A DNA stretch of 34,475 nucleotides from Deltaproteobacteria bacterium (GTDB taxonomy: Bacteria; Desulfobacterota; DSM-4660; Desulfatiglandales; B25-G16). Numbering within the stretch: position 1 is the first letter of the stretch; each line of letters starts with the position of its first letter. Where the stretch lies: contig JAFDDT010000032.1 in NCBI GenBank assembly GCA_019310725.1, positions 1 through 34,475 on the forward strand. Reading direction: 5' to 3'. Under the pieces are notes generated by a model. The model had not been told where the DNA came from. It ran no database searches and saw nothing but the letters and a program-made list of their open reading frames with translations. The position numbers were made by a program, and so were the translations under genes. This document shows positions 1-8,266 of this stretch, piece after piece.

Positions 1-1311
1 ATGGGCCTAACCATGTACGGTCAGATGACAGCCGGAAGTTGGATCTATATCGGCACCCAGGGGATTCTCCAGGGTACCTATGAGACCTTGGCCGCCCTGG
101 CAAAAAAAGAATTTGGGGCTACAAGCCTGCAAGGAAAGTTTGTATTGACTGCTGGCATGGGAGGCATGAGCGGCGCTCAGCCTATGGCGGTCACCATGAA
201 CGAAGGGGTTATTCTGGATGTGGAGGTCAGGCCGGAGAGAATCCAGAGAAAAGTGGACGAAGGATACTGCGACAAGATGACAGGCAACCTGGATGAGGCC
301 TTACAGTGGGTTAACGAGGCCAAAAAACAGGGAGATGCCCTGTCCGTGGGACTGGTAGGAAATGCCGCTGAGGTACATCCGGAGCTAGTCAGGCAAGGCA
401 TCATCCCAGACATTGTAACAGACCAGACCCCTGCCCACGATCTCTTAAATTATGTTCCCAAGGGGAACCTGGATGAACTGGACAAGCTCCGCGAGAAAAA
501 CCCGGCAGACTATCAACGCCTGTCTCGCGAGTCCATTGTGGGTCATGTGGAAGCCATTCTTGAGATGCAGAAACGAGGAGCAATCTGTTTCGATTACGGA
601 AACAATCTTCGTGCCGAGGCCGAACTGGGAGGTCTTGATGTCAGGGATAAAAACGGGGACTTCAAATATCCGGGTTTTATCCCGGCATATATCCGTCCGC
701 TGTTTTGTGAGGGAAAGGGACCTTTCCGATGGGCAGCCCTTTCAGGTGACCCTCAGGATATTCACCGTACAGATGAGTGCGTTACCCGGTTATTCCCCGA
801 AGATGATCCCCTCAATCGTTGGATCCGCCTGGCAAGAGATCGGATCCCCTTTTTGGGACTACCTACCCGCATATGCTGGCTGGGTTATGGTGATCGTGCA
901 AGATTTGGCCTTGCAGTCAACGAGATGATCCAGAAAGGTGAAATCAGGGCGCCCATCGTGTTCGGTCGGGATCATCTGGACTGCGGCTCAGTGGCCTCTC
1001 CCAATCGAGAAACCGAGGGTATGCTCGATGGAAGTGACGCCATTGCTGACTGGCCTCTTCTTAATTTTGCCCTCAATGCAGTCAATGGAGCAAGCTGGGT
1101 GAGTTTCCATCATGGCGGTGGTGTCGGCATAGGCTATTCTCTGCATGCCGGTATGGTGATCGTTGCCGACGGAACCTCTCAGAGAGCGGATAGATTGCAG
1201 TGGGTTCTGACGGTAGATCCAGGAATAGGCGTTGCCCGGCATGTGGATGCCGGATATGAAAGCGCTTTGAACACAGCCAGGGATAAAGGGGTAAAAATCC
1301 CGCCTGAATAA
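1..1311 (+). CDS. hutU: Urocanate hydratase (urocanase), 5'-truncated by window edge
   Basis: Converts urocanate to 4-imidazolone-5-propionate in cytoplasmic histidine degradation, using tightly bound NAD+ as electrophile. The 436 visible residues match the family from the [17 protein letters not shown] block to the C-terminus. They include the NAD-contact region [12 protein letters not shown] (about 118-129), the [10 protein letters not shown] motif (290-299) with the conserved cysteine at 292, the [15 protein letters not shown] block and the [12 protein letters not shown] glycine loop. The equivalent cysteine in Pseudomonas urocanase is near residue 410, so about 118 residues lie upstream of base 1; the ATG at position 1 is therefore probably internal. 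Identification is secure. No other hut gene lies downstream; the next gene is on the opposite strand. Confidence 0.96.
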   Translation: MGLTMYGQMTAGSWIYIGTQGILQGTYETLAALAKKEFGATSLQGKFVLTAGMGGMSGAQPMAVTMNEGVILDVEVRPERIQRKVDEGYCDKMTGNLDEALQWVNEAKKQGDALSVGLVGNAAEVHPELVRQGIIPDIVTDQTPAHDLLNYVPKGNLDELDKLREKNPADYQRLSRESIVGHVEAILEMQKRGAICFDYGNNLRAEAELGGLDVRDKNGDFKYPGFIPAYIRPLFCEGKGPFRWAALSGDPQDIHRTDECVTRLFPEDDPLNRWIRLARDRIPFLGLPTRICWLGYGDRARFGLAVNEMIQKGEIRAPIVFGRDHLDCGSVASPNRETEGMLDGSDAIADWPLLNFALNAVNGASWVSFHHGGGVGIGYSLHAGMVIVADGTSQRADRLQWVLTVDPGIGVARHVDAGYESALNTARDKGVKIPPE

Positions 1312-1383
1312 GCGCCCAAACACTCCAAGAGGTATATCATCCCATGACCATTTCACTCTGCGGGCTCAGCGGGCTCAAACGAG

Positions 1384-1405
1384 CTCCCGCACCTTACTGC
1401 GGGAG
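1384..1405 (+). terminator. Stem-loop downstream of hutU, possible weak terminator
   Basis: A perfect 8-bp stem, CTCCCGCA pairing with TGCGGGAG around the loop CCTTAC, lies about 70 nt after the hutU stop. It sits between the convergent hutU and methyltransferase genes, which suits a terminator. There is no clear T-tract after it on the plus strand, so it may simply be a dispersed palindrome. Confidence 0.4.
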
Positions 1406-1442
1406 AGAGCAGGCGAGAGAAAAAGCCGGAGGGTTTTGAAGA

Positions 1443-2144
1443 TTACCAAACCGGAATTTCACAGAAAATACTGGATCCCTCCACCTCGGAAATCTTGGGG
1501 ACAATGCCAAACCCTGAAGTCAATGAGACAAACTCTTGGCGACCAACCGTACTGGCTCTGAACCCATCCTTACACACAATAACACCATCGCCAGTAGCAT
1601 CATAATCGATCTCACCGATGAGCCCCTGTTCAGATTGGATCTGGAACCATTCTAGGCGGGCCTCCCAAAAACGTTCCGAATAGCTAGAAAAAAGGGCTAT
1701 TCCCCCTGAACGGGTGACTCGTATCGCCTCTTTTATCAGGTCTCGTTGATTGACCTTGAAAGCCGATATGCCGTTTTGAATGCAGACTACCATGTCAAAC
1801 TCTCGGTCACGAAATCCGAGCTCGACACCATTCATCTTACAGAGATCGTACAAAGGGGTAGCGCCATTCACCTCCCGTGCCAGCACCAGGCTTCCGTAAG
1901 AGGTGTCGATACCAACCGCATTTCTTGCCTTGGTAGCCAGTCTTTGGAGCACTCTGCCATATCCGCACCCAAGCTCTAAAACTATAGCAGAAGGGGTTAT
2001 TTTGTTCAGAACAAACTCAATCTCTGCCTCAAGATAGGTCTTAGCTCGGGGAGGGGCTATTTCATAGCATTTTCTGAGCCGTTCTGCTGACAGCTTCTGA
2101 GAATAGTAGCCTGAGTTTTCACTATTACTCATCATTGCGAACAT
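1443..2144 (-). CDS. Class I SAM-dependent methyltransferase, substrate unknown
   Basis: A 233-residue protein with the Rossmann methyltransferase signature. Motif I is VLELGCGYGRVLQRLA (SAM-binding glycine loop). An acidic residue follows in VGIDTSYGSLVLA, the DREFDMVVCIQNGISAF segment corresponds to motif IV, and IKEAIRVTRSGGIALFSSYS is the post-motif seen in Methyltransf_11/25-type enzymes. There is no signal peptide or membrane segment, so it is probably cytoplasmic. Nothing in the sequence identifies the acceptor. The start at 2144 is one of three nearby ATGs (2144, 2135, 2132), none with a strong ribosome binding site. It points the same way as the T2SS operon but is separated from it by about 130 nt and shows no functional tie to secretion. 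Confidence 0.8.
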   Translation of the reverse strand: MFAMMSNSENSGYYSQKLSAERLRKCYEIAPPRAKTYLEAEIEFVLNKITPSAIVLELGCGYGRVLQRLATKARNAVGIDTSYGSLVLAREVNGATPLYDLCKMNGVELGFRDREFDMVVCIQNGISAFKVNQRDLIKEAIRVTRSGGIALFSSYSERFWEARLEWFQIQSEQGLIGEIDYDATGDGVIVCKDGFRASTVGRQEFVSLTSGFGIVPKISEVEGSSIFCEIPVW

Positions 2145-2275
2145 GCTCTTACTAGGCAGAGCGCTTTATTGTTTGCATTGGACATAACCGAGAAGCATCT
2201 AGGATGGTCACAGTAGAAAAGACCTCATGCCCCTCCTGATATTGCAAACTATTTGGTGCTCTCAGTAGCATTTCC

Positions 2276-3226
2276 TTAAAATGAAAACCGGCATATGAGC
2301 AAGAGCGATTTGTTCTCATGAGGCTCAGCCAAAGAAAGGCTTATCTCTGTCTGTTCTTTCAAATACCTTAAGAACCGGTTTTTTTCATCCCGGTTATATT
2401 TATGGGCACTGCTGACCGCGCTGTAGATGTTTCCTCCGTAAAAGCCCAGCTCAAAGAAGGTAATAATCCCCCCAAGGGCATTCAGATCATGGTCAAAGGC
2501 CTCATAGGCGGCATAGATCATGACACCATTTAGCAGAAAGGATATCAGGGCATCCCGTCTTCTGTTACAATAGAGTTGGCCGGCTCCAGGGATAATGGAA
2601 AGCACCCCAGCCACCGTGGGGCTCTTTTTCTTGAGAGGGGTCTTGGTATCAATCTCCTTTGAGATTTCGCTGATATTATATCGTTTCCGATTCTGAGATG
2701 AGATTTTATTGAGGCTCTCACGGGCCTTCTCCCACAATCCCATTTCCAGATAGACCCAGCCTTTCTGGTAATAGGCTTCGTCCCTGATTTCCTGATCCTG
2801 GGCGATGGTTACCAGATTGTTCACACTGATAAGGGCTACATCATAGTGTCCGAGCAGTACATATGCCTTGCTTGTCGACAGATATGATTTGAAGGCATAC
2901 TCGGTGGTCTGGTATTCATCTATGAGCGCTTGAAATGTCTGGATGGCCTGTTCATACTTTTCGCCTCTCAAAAAGGAAAGGCCGATCATGTATCTGGCAA
3001 ATTCGACCTTAGGGGAGGTGGGGAAAAAATATATAAAGCGCTCGTACTCTCCGATAGCCCGGTAATACTCACCTCTCTGAAAGTACTGTTCGGCAAACTG
3101 TAACTGGCTCTCAGAATCCAGCACTATTTCTTGACTGGCACATGCAGGGATAGAAAAGAGGGAAAGAAAGAGAAATAGCAGTACCCCGGCCCAGCCTGCA
3201 TGCAAGGTGCAGGCCTTACTGTCCAT
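2276..3226 (-). CDS. Secreted TPR protein with C-terminal hydrophobic membrane domain
   Basis: A 316-residue protein. It begins with a signal peptide (hydrophobic LLFLFLSLFSIPACA, cleavage after ACA likely). Several tetratricopeptide-like helix pairs follow (about 30-200, e.g. AEQYFQRGEYYRAIGEYERF), as in periplasmic YbgF/BamD-type scaffolds. A Lys-rich linker leads to a hydrophobic region starting SIIPGAGQLYCNRRRDA. That PGxGQxY pattern is typical of TM2/DUF5683-like membrane hairpins. The ATG at 3226 is preferred over one at 3280 because it has a GGTGGAG ribosome binding site and places the signal peptide at the N-terminus. It overlaps the end of yidD by 11 nt, which implies co-expression. 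Function unknown; a role in envelope assembly beside YidD is inference. Confidence 0.8.
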   Translation of the reverse strand: MDSKACTLHAGWAGVLLFLFLSLFSIPACASQEIVLDSESQLQFAEQYFQRGEYYRAIGEYERFIYFFPTSPKVEFARYMIGLSFLRGEKYEQAIQTFQALIDEYQTTEYAFKSYLSTSKAYVLLGHYDVALISVNNLVTIAQDQEIRDEAYYQKGWVYLEMGLWEKARESLNKISSQNRKRYNISEISKEIDTKTPLKKKSPTVAGVLSIIPGAGQLYCNRRRDALISFLLNGVMIYAAYEAFDHDLNALGGIITFFELGFYGGNIYSAVSSAHKYNRDEKNRFLRYLKEQTEISLSLAEPHENKSLLLICRFSF

Positions 3227-3707
3227 TACTCCACCAGAAATCATTATTCTCTGGGGGATCGTAGCATTTGCTTTCCCCATTCACGAGGATCTGTGGACAC
3301 AATCTCACCTCATCCCTGCCGCATCGGAACAGGCGATCACAGGTCATCATCCAGCCAATAAAAAAGCCATTTTTTTTGAAACACTGGATACTGTACTCCG
3401 AGCAGGAGGGATACATCGGGCAGTTCTTACCATCGATGGGCGAAATATTTGTCCTGTAGAACTCAACCAAAAGCCGCAGGGGGTTGAGGTTAGAATCCAT
3501 CTGTTTCTGGGAGTTTTGGCGAGAGCTATCCTGCTCCCACGGACCCTTGAAAGAAGCAGCAGAGACAAAGGACGTGAAAAAGAAAAAAAGGGCAACCAAG
3601 GTAGTTGCCAGAAAAATGTCAAAATCCAAATGCCTAAATAGCAAAATTCTTGTTCTATCGGATGGATGTCGGGCTTGGTTTGACATTTGAGCTTTCTCAT
3701 TTGTCAT
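3216..3707 (-). CDS. yidD: YidD-family membrane insertion factor with N-terminal membrane anchor
   Basis: YidD proteins assist YidC-dependent insertion of inner-membrane proteins. The core is at about 75-150: LLVEFYRTNISPIDGKNCP, then MYPSCSEYSIQCF, which is the family Cys-rich P(S/T)CSEY motif, then GWMMTCDRLFRC and YDPPE. Classical YidD is about 70-85 residues. This one is 163 because it has an added hydrophobic segment (IFLATTLVALFFFFTSFVSAA) and linker in front, so it is probably a signal-anchored or exported form. Its ATG overlaps the gspE stop as ATGA, the standard sign of translational coupling. It is normally found in the rpmH-rnpA-yidD-yidC cluster, so its place at the end of a T2SS operon is notable. 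Confidence 0.85.
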   Translation of the reverse strand: MTNEKAQMSNQARHPSDRTRILLFRHLDFDIFLATTLVALFFFFTSFVSAASFKGPWEQDSSRQNSQKQMDSNLNPLRLLVEFYRTNISPIDGKNCPMYPSCSEYSIQCFKKNGFFIGWMMTCDRLFRCGRDEVRLCPQILVNGESKCYDPPENNDFWWSNGQ

Positions 3708-5422
3708 TTCTGCGTTACTCTCAAAACCTCTTCAACGGTTGTAACTCCCTTGACCACCTTTGATGCCCCGTCTTGACGAAGGGTTACCATTCCCTGCTCA
3801 ACAGCCATGTTCTTTATAGAATTGGAATCTGAGGTCTTTAGTATTAGATTCTTGATCTGATCATCCAAAACCATCATCTCAAAGATACCGGTTCTTCCCT
3901 TGTATCCGGTGTTCAGGCAGCTCTCGCAACCGGTACCCTTGTACATCTTTGTCCCTGCATACATGTCTGAGGTGATGCCAAGGTTCCTCAGGGACTCCTC
4001 ATCAGGACTATAGGCTACCTTACACCCACTGCAGGTTGTTCTTACCAATCTCTGGGCCAATATCGCAATTACCGAGGAGGTTACCAGGTAGGGCTCGATC
4101 CCCATGTCTATTAGCCGTGTCACTGCGCTGGCAGAATCATTGGTGTGAAGGGTTGAAAATACCAAGTGACCAGTCAAGGCAGCCTGGATAGCAATCTCTG
4201 CGGTTTCCAGATCCCGTATCTCACCGACAAGGATTACGTCAGGGTCCTGACGCACGATTGAGCGCAGCCCGTTAGCAAAGGTAAGATTAATCTTGGGATT
4301 CACCTGAATCTGCCCGATATTCTCAATCTGGTATTCAATGGGGTCTTCGATAGTAATGATATTGATATCCGGATTGTTAATGGTACTCAAGGCGCCATAC
4401 AGGGTTGTGGTTTTCCCGCTCCCTGTTGGTCCTGTGACAAGGATGATTCCGTGAGCAGATTTGATGAGATCACCAAATCCCTTGAGCCCCTCCACGGGCA
4501 TGCCCAGGTCAGTGAGCTTGAGCAACACAGTGGTCTTGTCCAACAACCTGAGAACAACACGCTCACCAAAGGCAGTGGGGATGGTGGAGACGCGAACATC
4601 AACATTCTTGTCTCCTATTCTGATCTCAATCCTGCCATCCTGGGGAAGCCGCTTCTCAGCAATGTTCAGTTTTGCCATTACCTTGACTCTGGATATAAGG
4701 GTAGACTGAATATGCTTGGGAGGGGAAAGCATATCATAGAGTATGCCATCCACCCGGTAGCGGACCTTGAGTCTGTTCTGGTAGGGTTCTATATGGATAT
4801 CGCTCGCCCTTGCCTTTATGGCCTGAGAGAACATCAGGTTCACCAGTTTGATGATGGGGGCATCACTGGTATCGTCCAGAAGGTCCCCTGTTTCTTCAAC
4901 CGCAGAGAGAATCAATTCTTTGTCATCCTCATGCATATCCTGGATGACCTGTTCAGCAGAATCACCGCTCATATCATAGGCGAAATTGATAGCCGAAAGT
5001 ATGGCCGAACGTGAGGCAAGCACCGTTTCAACGCCATCCCAGCCCAGGATCATTCGTAGATCATCAAGCTCCTGAAAAAACAAGGGATCGTTCATGGCAA
5101 TACAGGTCCCCTCAGGGGTAGTCACCGGCACCATACGGTATTTTTTCAGAAACTGGATGGGAATAGACTGGGCAAAATCAATATCCATATCCTCTACGGA
5201 GATAGTAGACCACGATCGCAGTCCAAACTGAATGCCAAGGGCCTTTAGCAGATCCGCTTCTGTTATTCTCTCTTTCTGGATCAGGATTTCCCCTATCCTG
5301 CCACCCTTTTCTTTCTGCATTTCCAGGGCTTCAGCAAGTGTCTCCTCTGAGAGAGAACATATCTCTTTTATTATCTCCCCGATAAGTCTATGTTTCATAA
5401 TCTCAACATCTCTATTTCGCAT
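3704..5422 (-). CDS. gspE: Type II secretion ATPase GspE
   Basis: Hexameric cytoplasmic ATPase that powers pseudopilus assembly. From the chosen start the protein is 572 residues. It has an N-terminal T2SSE_N domain (about 10-150), then the RecA-like core with Walker A GPTGSGKTT (331-339), Asp box ITIEDPIEY (356-364), Walker B VILVGEIRD (396-404) and His box TGHLVFSTLHTN (417-428). The zinc-binding tetracysteine is C464, C467, C499 and C502. The ATG at 5422 has AGGA five bases upstream and overlaps gspD by 11 nt. An ATG at 5398 (MKHRLIGEII) is an alternative. The frame stays open back to 5539, but that extension is low-complexity basic sequence overlapping gspD and is unlikely to be translated. 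Confidence 0.96.
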   Translation of the reverse strand: MRNRDVEIMKHRLIGEIIKEICSLSEETLAEALEMQKEKGGRIGEILIQKERITEADLLKALGIQFGLRSWSTISVEDMDIDFAQSIPIQFLKKYRMVPVTTPEGTCIAMNDPLFFQELDDLRMILGWDGVETVLASRSAILSAINFAYDMSGDSAEQVIQDMHEDDKELILSAVEETGDLLDDTSDAPIIKLVNLMFSQAIKARASDIHIEPYQNRLKVRYRVDGILYDMLSPPKHIQSTLISRVKVMAKLNIAEKRLPQDGRIEIRIGDKNVDVRVSTIPTAFGERVVLRLLDKTTVLLKLTDLGMPVEGLKGFGDLIKSAHGIILVTGPTGSGKTTTLYGALSTINNPDINIITIEDPIEYQIENIGQIQVNPKINLTFANGLRSIVRQDPDVILVGEIRDLETAEIAIQAALTGHLVFSTLHTNDSASAVTRLIDMGIEPYLVTSSVIAILAQRLVRTTCSGCKVAYSPDEESLRNLGITSDMYAGTKMYKGTGCESCLNTGYKGRTGIFEMMVLDDQIKNLILKTSDSNSIKNMAVEQGMVTLRQDGASKVVKGVTTVEEVLRVTQK

Positions 5423-7550
5423 CAGAATCCTGGCCCTTGGGTTTTGGTCCTCCATACAATTTGATAACACCCTCTTTGATTTTTTCGATCTGCTCCTTCT
5501 TTTCTTCATAAACCTCTTTTGCCTCTTCCGGATTTTCAACGATATGGGGTGTTAGAAATATGAAAAGATTGGTTTTACCCCCGGAGCTCGAAACCGATCT
5601 GAAGAGCCAGCCGAGCACCGGAATACCTCCAAGGCACGGCACATTGTAGCGACCTTGATCCAATGTTTCATCTATTAACCCGCCAATTACCAGGGTATTA
5701 CCATCCTTAACCACTACCGTGGTCTTTGTCACTCGCTTCAGGGTGGTGGGAAGCCCCAAGGCCGATTCCTCCTTAATTACCTGGGACACCTCTTGGGTAA
5801 TCTTCAGACGAACAAACCTCTCCTGGTTTATCTGTGGGGTAATATTGAGGGTAACGCCCACATCCTTGTATTCGTAATTACTGTAGTCAAACCCTGCCTG
5901 TGATGTCTCCTGCCGAGTCAGATAAGGGATATTCTTTACAACCAGGATCTCTGCTTCTTCATTGTCGGTTGTCATAATCTGGGGAGTTGATAGGATGTGC
6001 ACATCCGAATCAGTTTTGTAGGCACGTATGACTGCCCCTATATTGGGAAAACTGACCCCACCAATGCTAATTGCTTCGCCCAAAACCCCTAAGGAAAACC
6101 CGGTAGCAAATCTGACTATGCCTGTCCCGCTATCAACTCCGGGAAAAATACTCGTTCCCAAGGTAGAGGCTCCAAAGGCCGCAATATCTCTGCCGTCATG
6201 ACTACCAATTGTTTCTGCGGCCTGCCACTCCACGCCCAGCTCGAATGATTTCGACACATCGACTTCCATAAAAAGGGCCTCAATGTAAACCATACGCCGG
6301 GCGACATCCAACTTCTTAATCACCTCTTCCAGGACGAGAAAGTCGTCTTTCTTTGCCATTATTACTAATGAATTGGTCGCCTTATCTGCCACGATCTGCA
6401 CTTCTCTGGAAATAACCGGGGCCTTTCCCTTTTTTGGCGCTTCAGTCGCCTTAGGAGGAATGGCCATTAGAACCTTTACCAGTTCTTCGGCATTTGCATT
6501 GTTAAGGTAATACACATGGATATCTCCCTCTCCTCGAGGGATTTCCTTGTCCAGCAGTTCTATGAGCTTTTTGATCCGCACAGTATCATCTTCAGTGGCT
6601 AATATAATGAGACAATTCGTCCTCTGATCTGCCACGATCCTGCTAATAGGCACTACACGTGCACCTTTTCTGGTGGGCCTTCTGGCTGCCTGTTGAAAGA
6701 TATTGCCCAATGATGTCGCCATATCAGATGCCCTTGCATGTTCAAGGGGAATAACTGATATCTCTTCACCAATACCTACAACATCAATCTCACGCACAAT
6801 CCTAAGCAGGCGTCTAATGTTGGAAAGCACATCGGTAATAATCAACATGCGGGTGGGAGGGTAGGAAACGATCACGCTGCTTTTGGATATCAAGGGGGCA
6901 AAAAGCTTCCTGAGCTCATCAGGATTGGCATACTCAAGGGGAATGAGTTGCGTCACCACCTTGTCCTCTGGAGTGATAGCCTGTTGGCGGAGTCTGGTTT
7001 CAATATTCTTGGACCGGGCGTGGAGAGCAGGCACGACCTTGATGATATTTCCGGCCACAACAGTTGTGAAGCCATGAACCTCAAGAACTGATTCAAAGAC
7101 CTTGTAGGCCTCCTTTACTGAAATCTTGGTCGGGGATATGATGGTCACCTTTCCCCTCACCGCCTTATCAATGACAAAATTCTTGCCGGTCAATTCGCTT
7201 ATGAATTTAATAAAGAGCACGATATCCACATTGTCAAAATCAATGGTGACATACCGTTCATCAGACACCTCCCCTTTGGCGACCTTCCTCTCCTGGGTGA
7301 TCTGTTTTCTTGGCACCACCTTTTTCTGCGGTTGAAGGCGTCTTTTTATTACGCTGGGCTTCGCCTGAGCAGGTCTTTCAACCGCTGGTTTGGGCTCAGG
7401 TGCAACAGGGGTCACACCCTCCTCCCCTGAAAGCCGCGCCCCCGGCGCCGCGGAGTAATTCCCAAGTACTATGAGTCCTATCCATAGCAAGTACAAGATA
7501 GATTTTGGGCTAAATCTCATACGTATACACATACCGTATTTGACACTCAT
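5412..7550 (-). CDS. gspD: Type II secretion outer-membrane secretin GspD
   Basis: Forms the multimeric outer-membrane channel of the T2SS. About 712 residues: a signal peptide (MRFSPKSILYLLWIGLIVLG), a Pro/Lys-rich linker, an N0 domain beginning YVTIDFDNVDIVLFIKFISE, repeated N1-N3 secretin domains (e.g. VTQLIPLEYANPDELRKLF and VIPLEHARASDMATSLGNIF), and the C-terminal secretin beta-barrel with VGVTLNITPQI and GNTLVIGGLIDE. It ends NVPCLGGIPVLGWLF...LFIFLTPHIV. The start is uncertain: ATGs occur at 7550, 7532 and 7520, none with a good ribosome binding site, and all keep the signal peptide. The open frame continues upstream into the preceding gene but that extension is not secretin-like. A cognate pilotin was not recognised in the window. 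Confidence 0.95.
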   Translation of the reverse strand: MSVKYGMCIRMRFSPKSILYLLWIGLIVLGNYSAAPGARLSGEEGVTPVAPEPKPAVERPAQAKPSVIKRRLQPQKKVVPRKQITQERKVAKGEVSDERYVTIDFDNVDIVLFIKFISELTGKNFVIDKAVRGKVTIISPTKISVKEAYKVFESVLEVHGFTTVVAGNIIKVVPALHARSKNIETRLRQQAITPEDKVVTQLIPLEYANPDELRKLFAPLISKSSVIVSYPPTRMLIITDVLSNIRRLLRIVREIDVVGIGEEISVIPLEHARASDMATSLGNIFQQAARRPTRKGARVVPISRIVADQRTNCLIILATEDDTVRIKKLIELLDKEIPRGEGDIHVYYLNNANAEELVKVLMAIPPKATEAPKKGKAPVISREVQIVADKATNSLVIMAKKDDFLVLEEVIKKLDVARRMVYIEALFMEVDVSKSFELGVEWQAAETIGSHDGRDIAAFGASTLGTSIFPGVDSGTGIVRFATGFSLGVLGEAISIGGVSFPNIGAVIRAYKTDSDVHILSTPQIMTTDNEEAEILVVKNIPYLTRQETSQAGFDYSNYEYKDVGVTLNITPQINQERFVRLKITQEVSQVIKEESALGLPTTLKRVTKTTVVVKDGNTLVIGGLIDETLDQGRYNVPCLGGIPVLGWLFRSVSSSGGKTNLFIFLTPHIVENPEEAKEVYEEKKEQIEKIKEGVIKLYGGPKPKGQDSDAK

Positions 7551-7618
7551 TTTGGCGTTACGGTATTGGAGTATTGGAGAACTGGAGTATTGAGTTTTTT
7601 TCCAGCTCCATTCTTCTG

Positions 7619-8263
7619 CTATTTCTTTCCTGTTATCTCTTGAAATCCAGGCTCTCCTTTCAAACTCCACAGGTCTCTGTCCTTTCGAGCCCACTCCCTT
7701 ACCGATGTATCAAGTGAAATCGCCTTTTTCAATTGGGCCAAACTTCTTATCGTCTCCCCCTTTAAGGCATGGAGGCAGGCCAGATTATAATACGGATCAA
7801 CATAACCTGGCTTTTTCTGAATGGCATGCTCAAAGCTGTTTTGGGCCTCTGAATAGTTTTTGTCCTGCATATAGAGAACCCCCAGGTTATTCAATGCACA
7901 AACAGAACCGGGGTCAAGCATGAGGGTTTTCTGATAGAGCCTCCTTGCATCTTCTAAACGGCCAATTTTATGAAGATGTCGTGCCCTTTCATAGCATTCT
8001 TCTGCTTTTATCAAGTCTTCTGGCCTGGCCTGGGTCTCAGGTCTTAAGACCTCTGATGCCGGCACTGTTTTATTGCCTCTAAAATCCAACCACGAATAGA
8101 GTGCAAAAGCAAGTAAAATGACGCCAAGGCTGATCATCCATACCGCTCTACCAGAAAAAATACCGGGTTTTCCTGCGGTGTCTGAAAGAGTTCTCTGGTA
8201 CCGTGGATGCCGGGCATCCTTTTCCTTTTGTGCCTTGCGCAGGGCCTCATGGATATAGCTCAT
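7619..8263 (-). CDS. GspB-like single-pass protein with periplasmic TPR domain
   Basis: A 214-residue protein. Its first 16 residues, MSYIHEALRKAQKEKD, closely resemble the cytoplasmic start of GspB/ExeB proteins (MSxILxALxKAE pattern). One transmembrane helix follows (about 43-62, VWMISLGVILLAFALYSWL), then a region with at least three TPR units (about 83-185; e.g. ARHLHKIGRLEDARRLYQKT and ALNNLGVLYMQDKNYSEAQN). It starts 3 nt after the stop of the gspA gene, exactly where GspB is expected, since GspA and GspB act as a pair that helps place the secretin through the peptidoglycan. I infer it fills the GspB role with TPR repeats replacing the usual GspB C-terminal domain. The TPR call is secure; the GspB assignment is moderate. 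Confidence 0.8.
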   Translation of the reverse strand: MSYIHEALRKAQKEKDARHPRYQRTLSDTAGKPGIFSGRAVWMISLGVILLAFALYSWLDFRGNKTVPASEVLRPETQARPEDLIKAEECYERARHLHKIGRLEDARRLYQKTLMLDPGSVCALNNLGVLYMQDKNYSEAQNSFEHAIQKKPGYVDPYYNLACLHALKGETIRSLAQLKKAISLDTSVREWARKDRDLWSLKGEPGFQEITGKK

Positions 8264-8266
8264 GGA

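Noticed and set aside
4451-5014. 187-codon plus-strand frame inside gspE
   Set aside because: Antisense shadow of the conserved ATPase core; composition mirrors the gspE codons.
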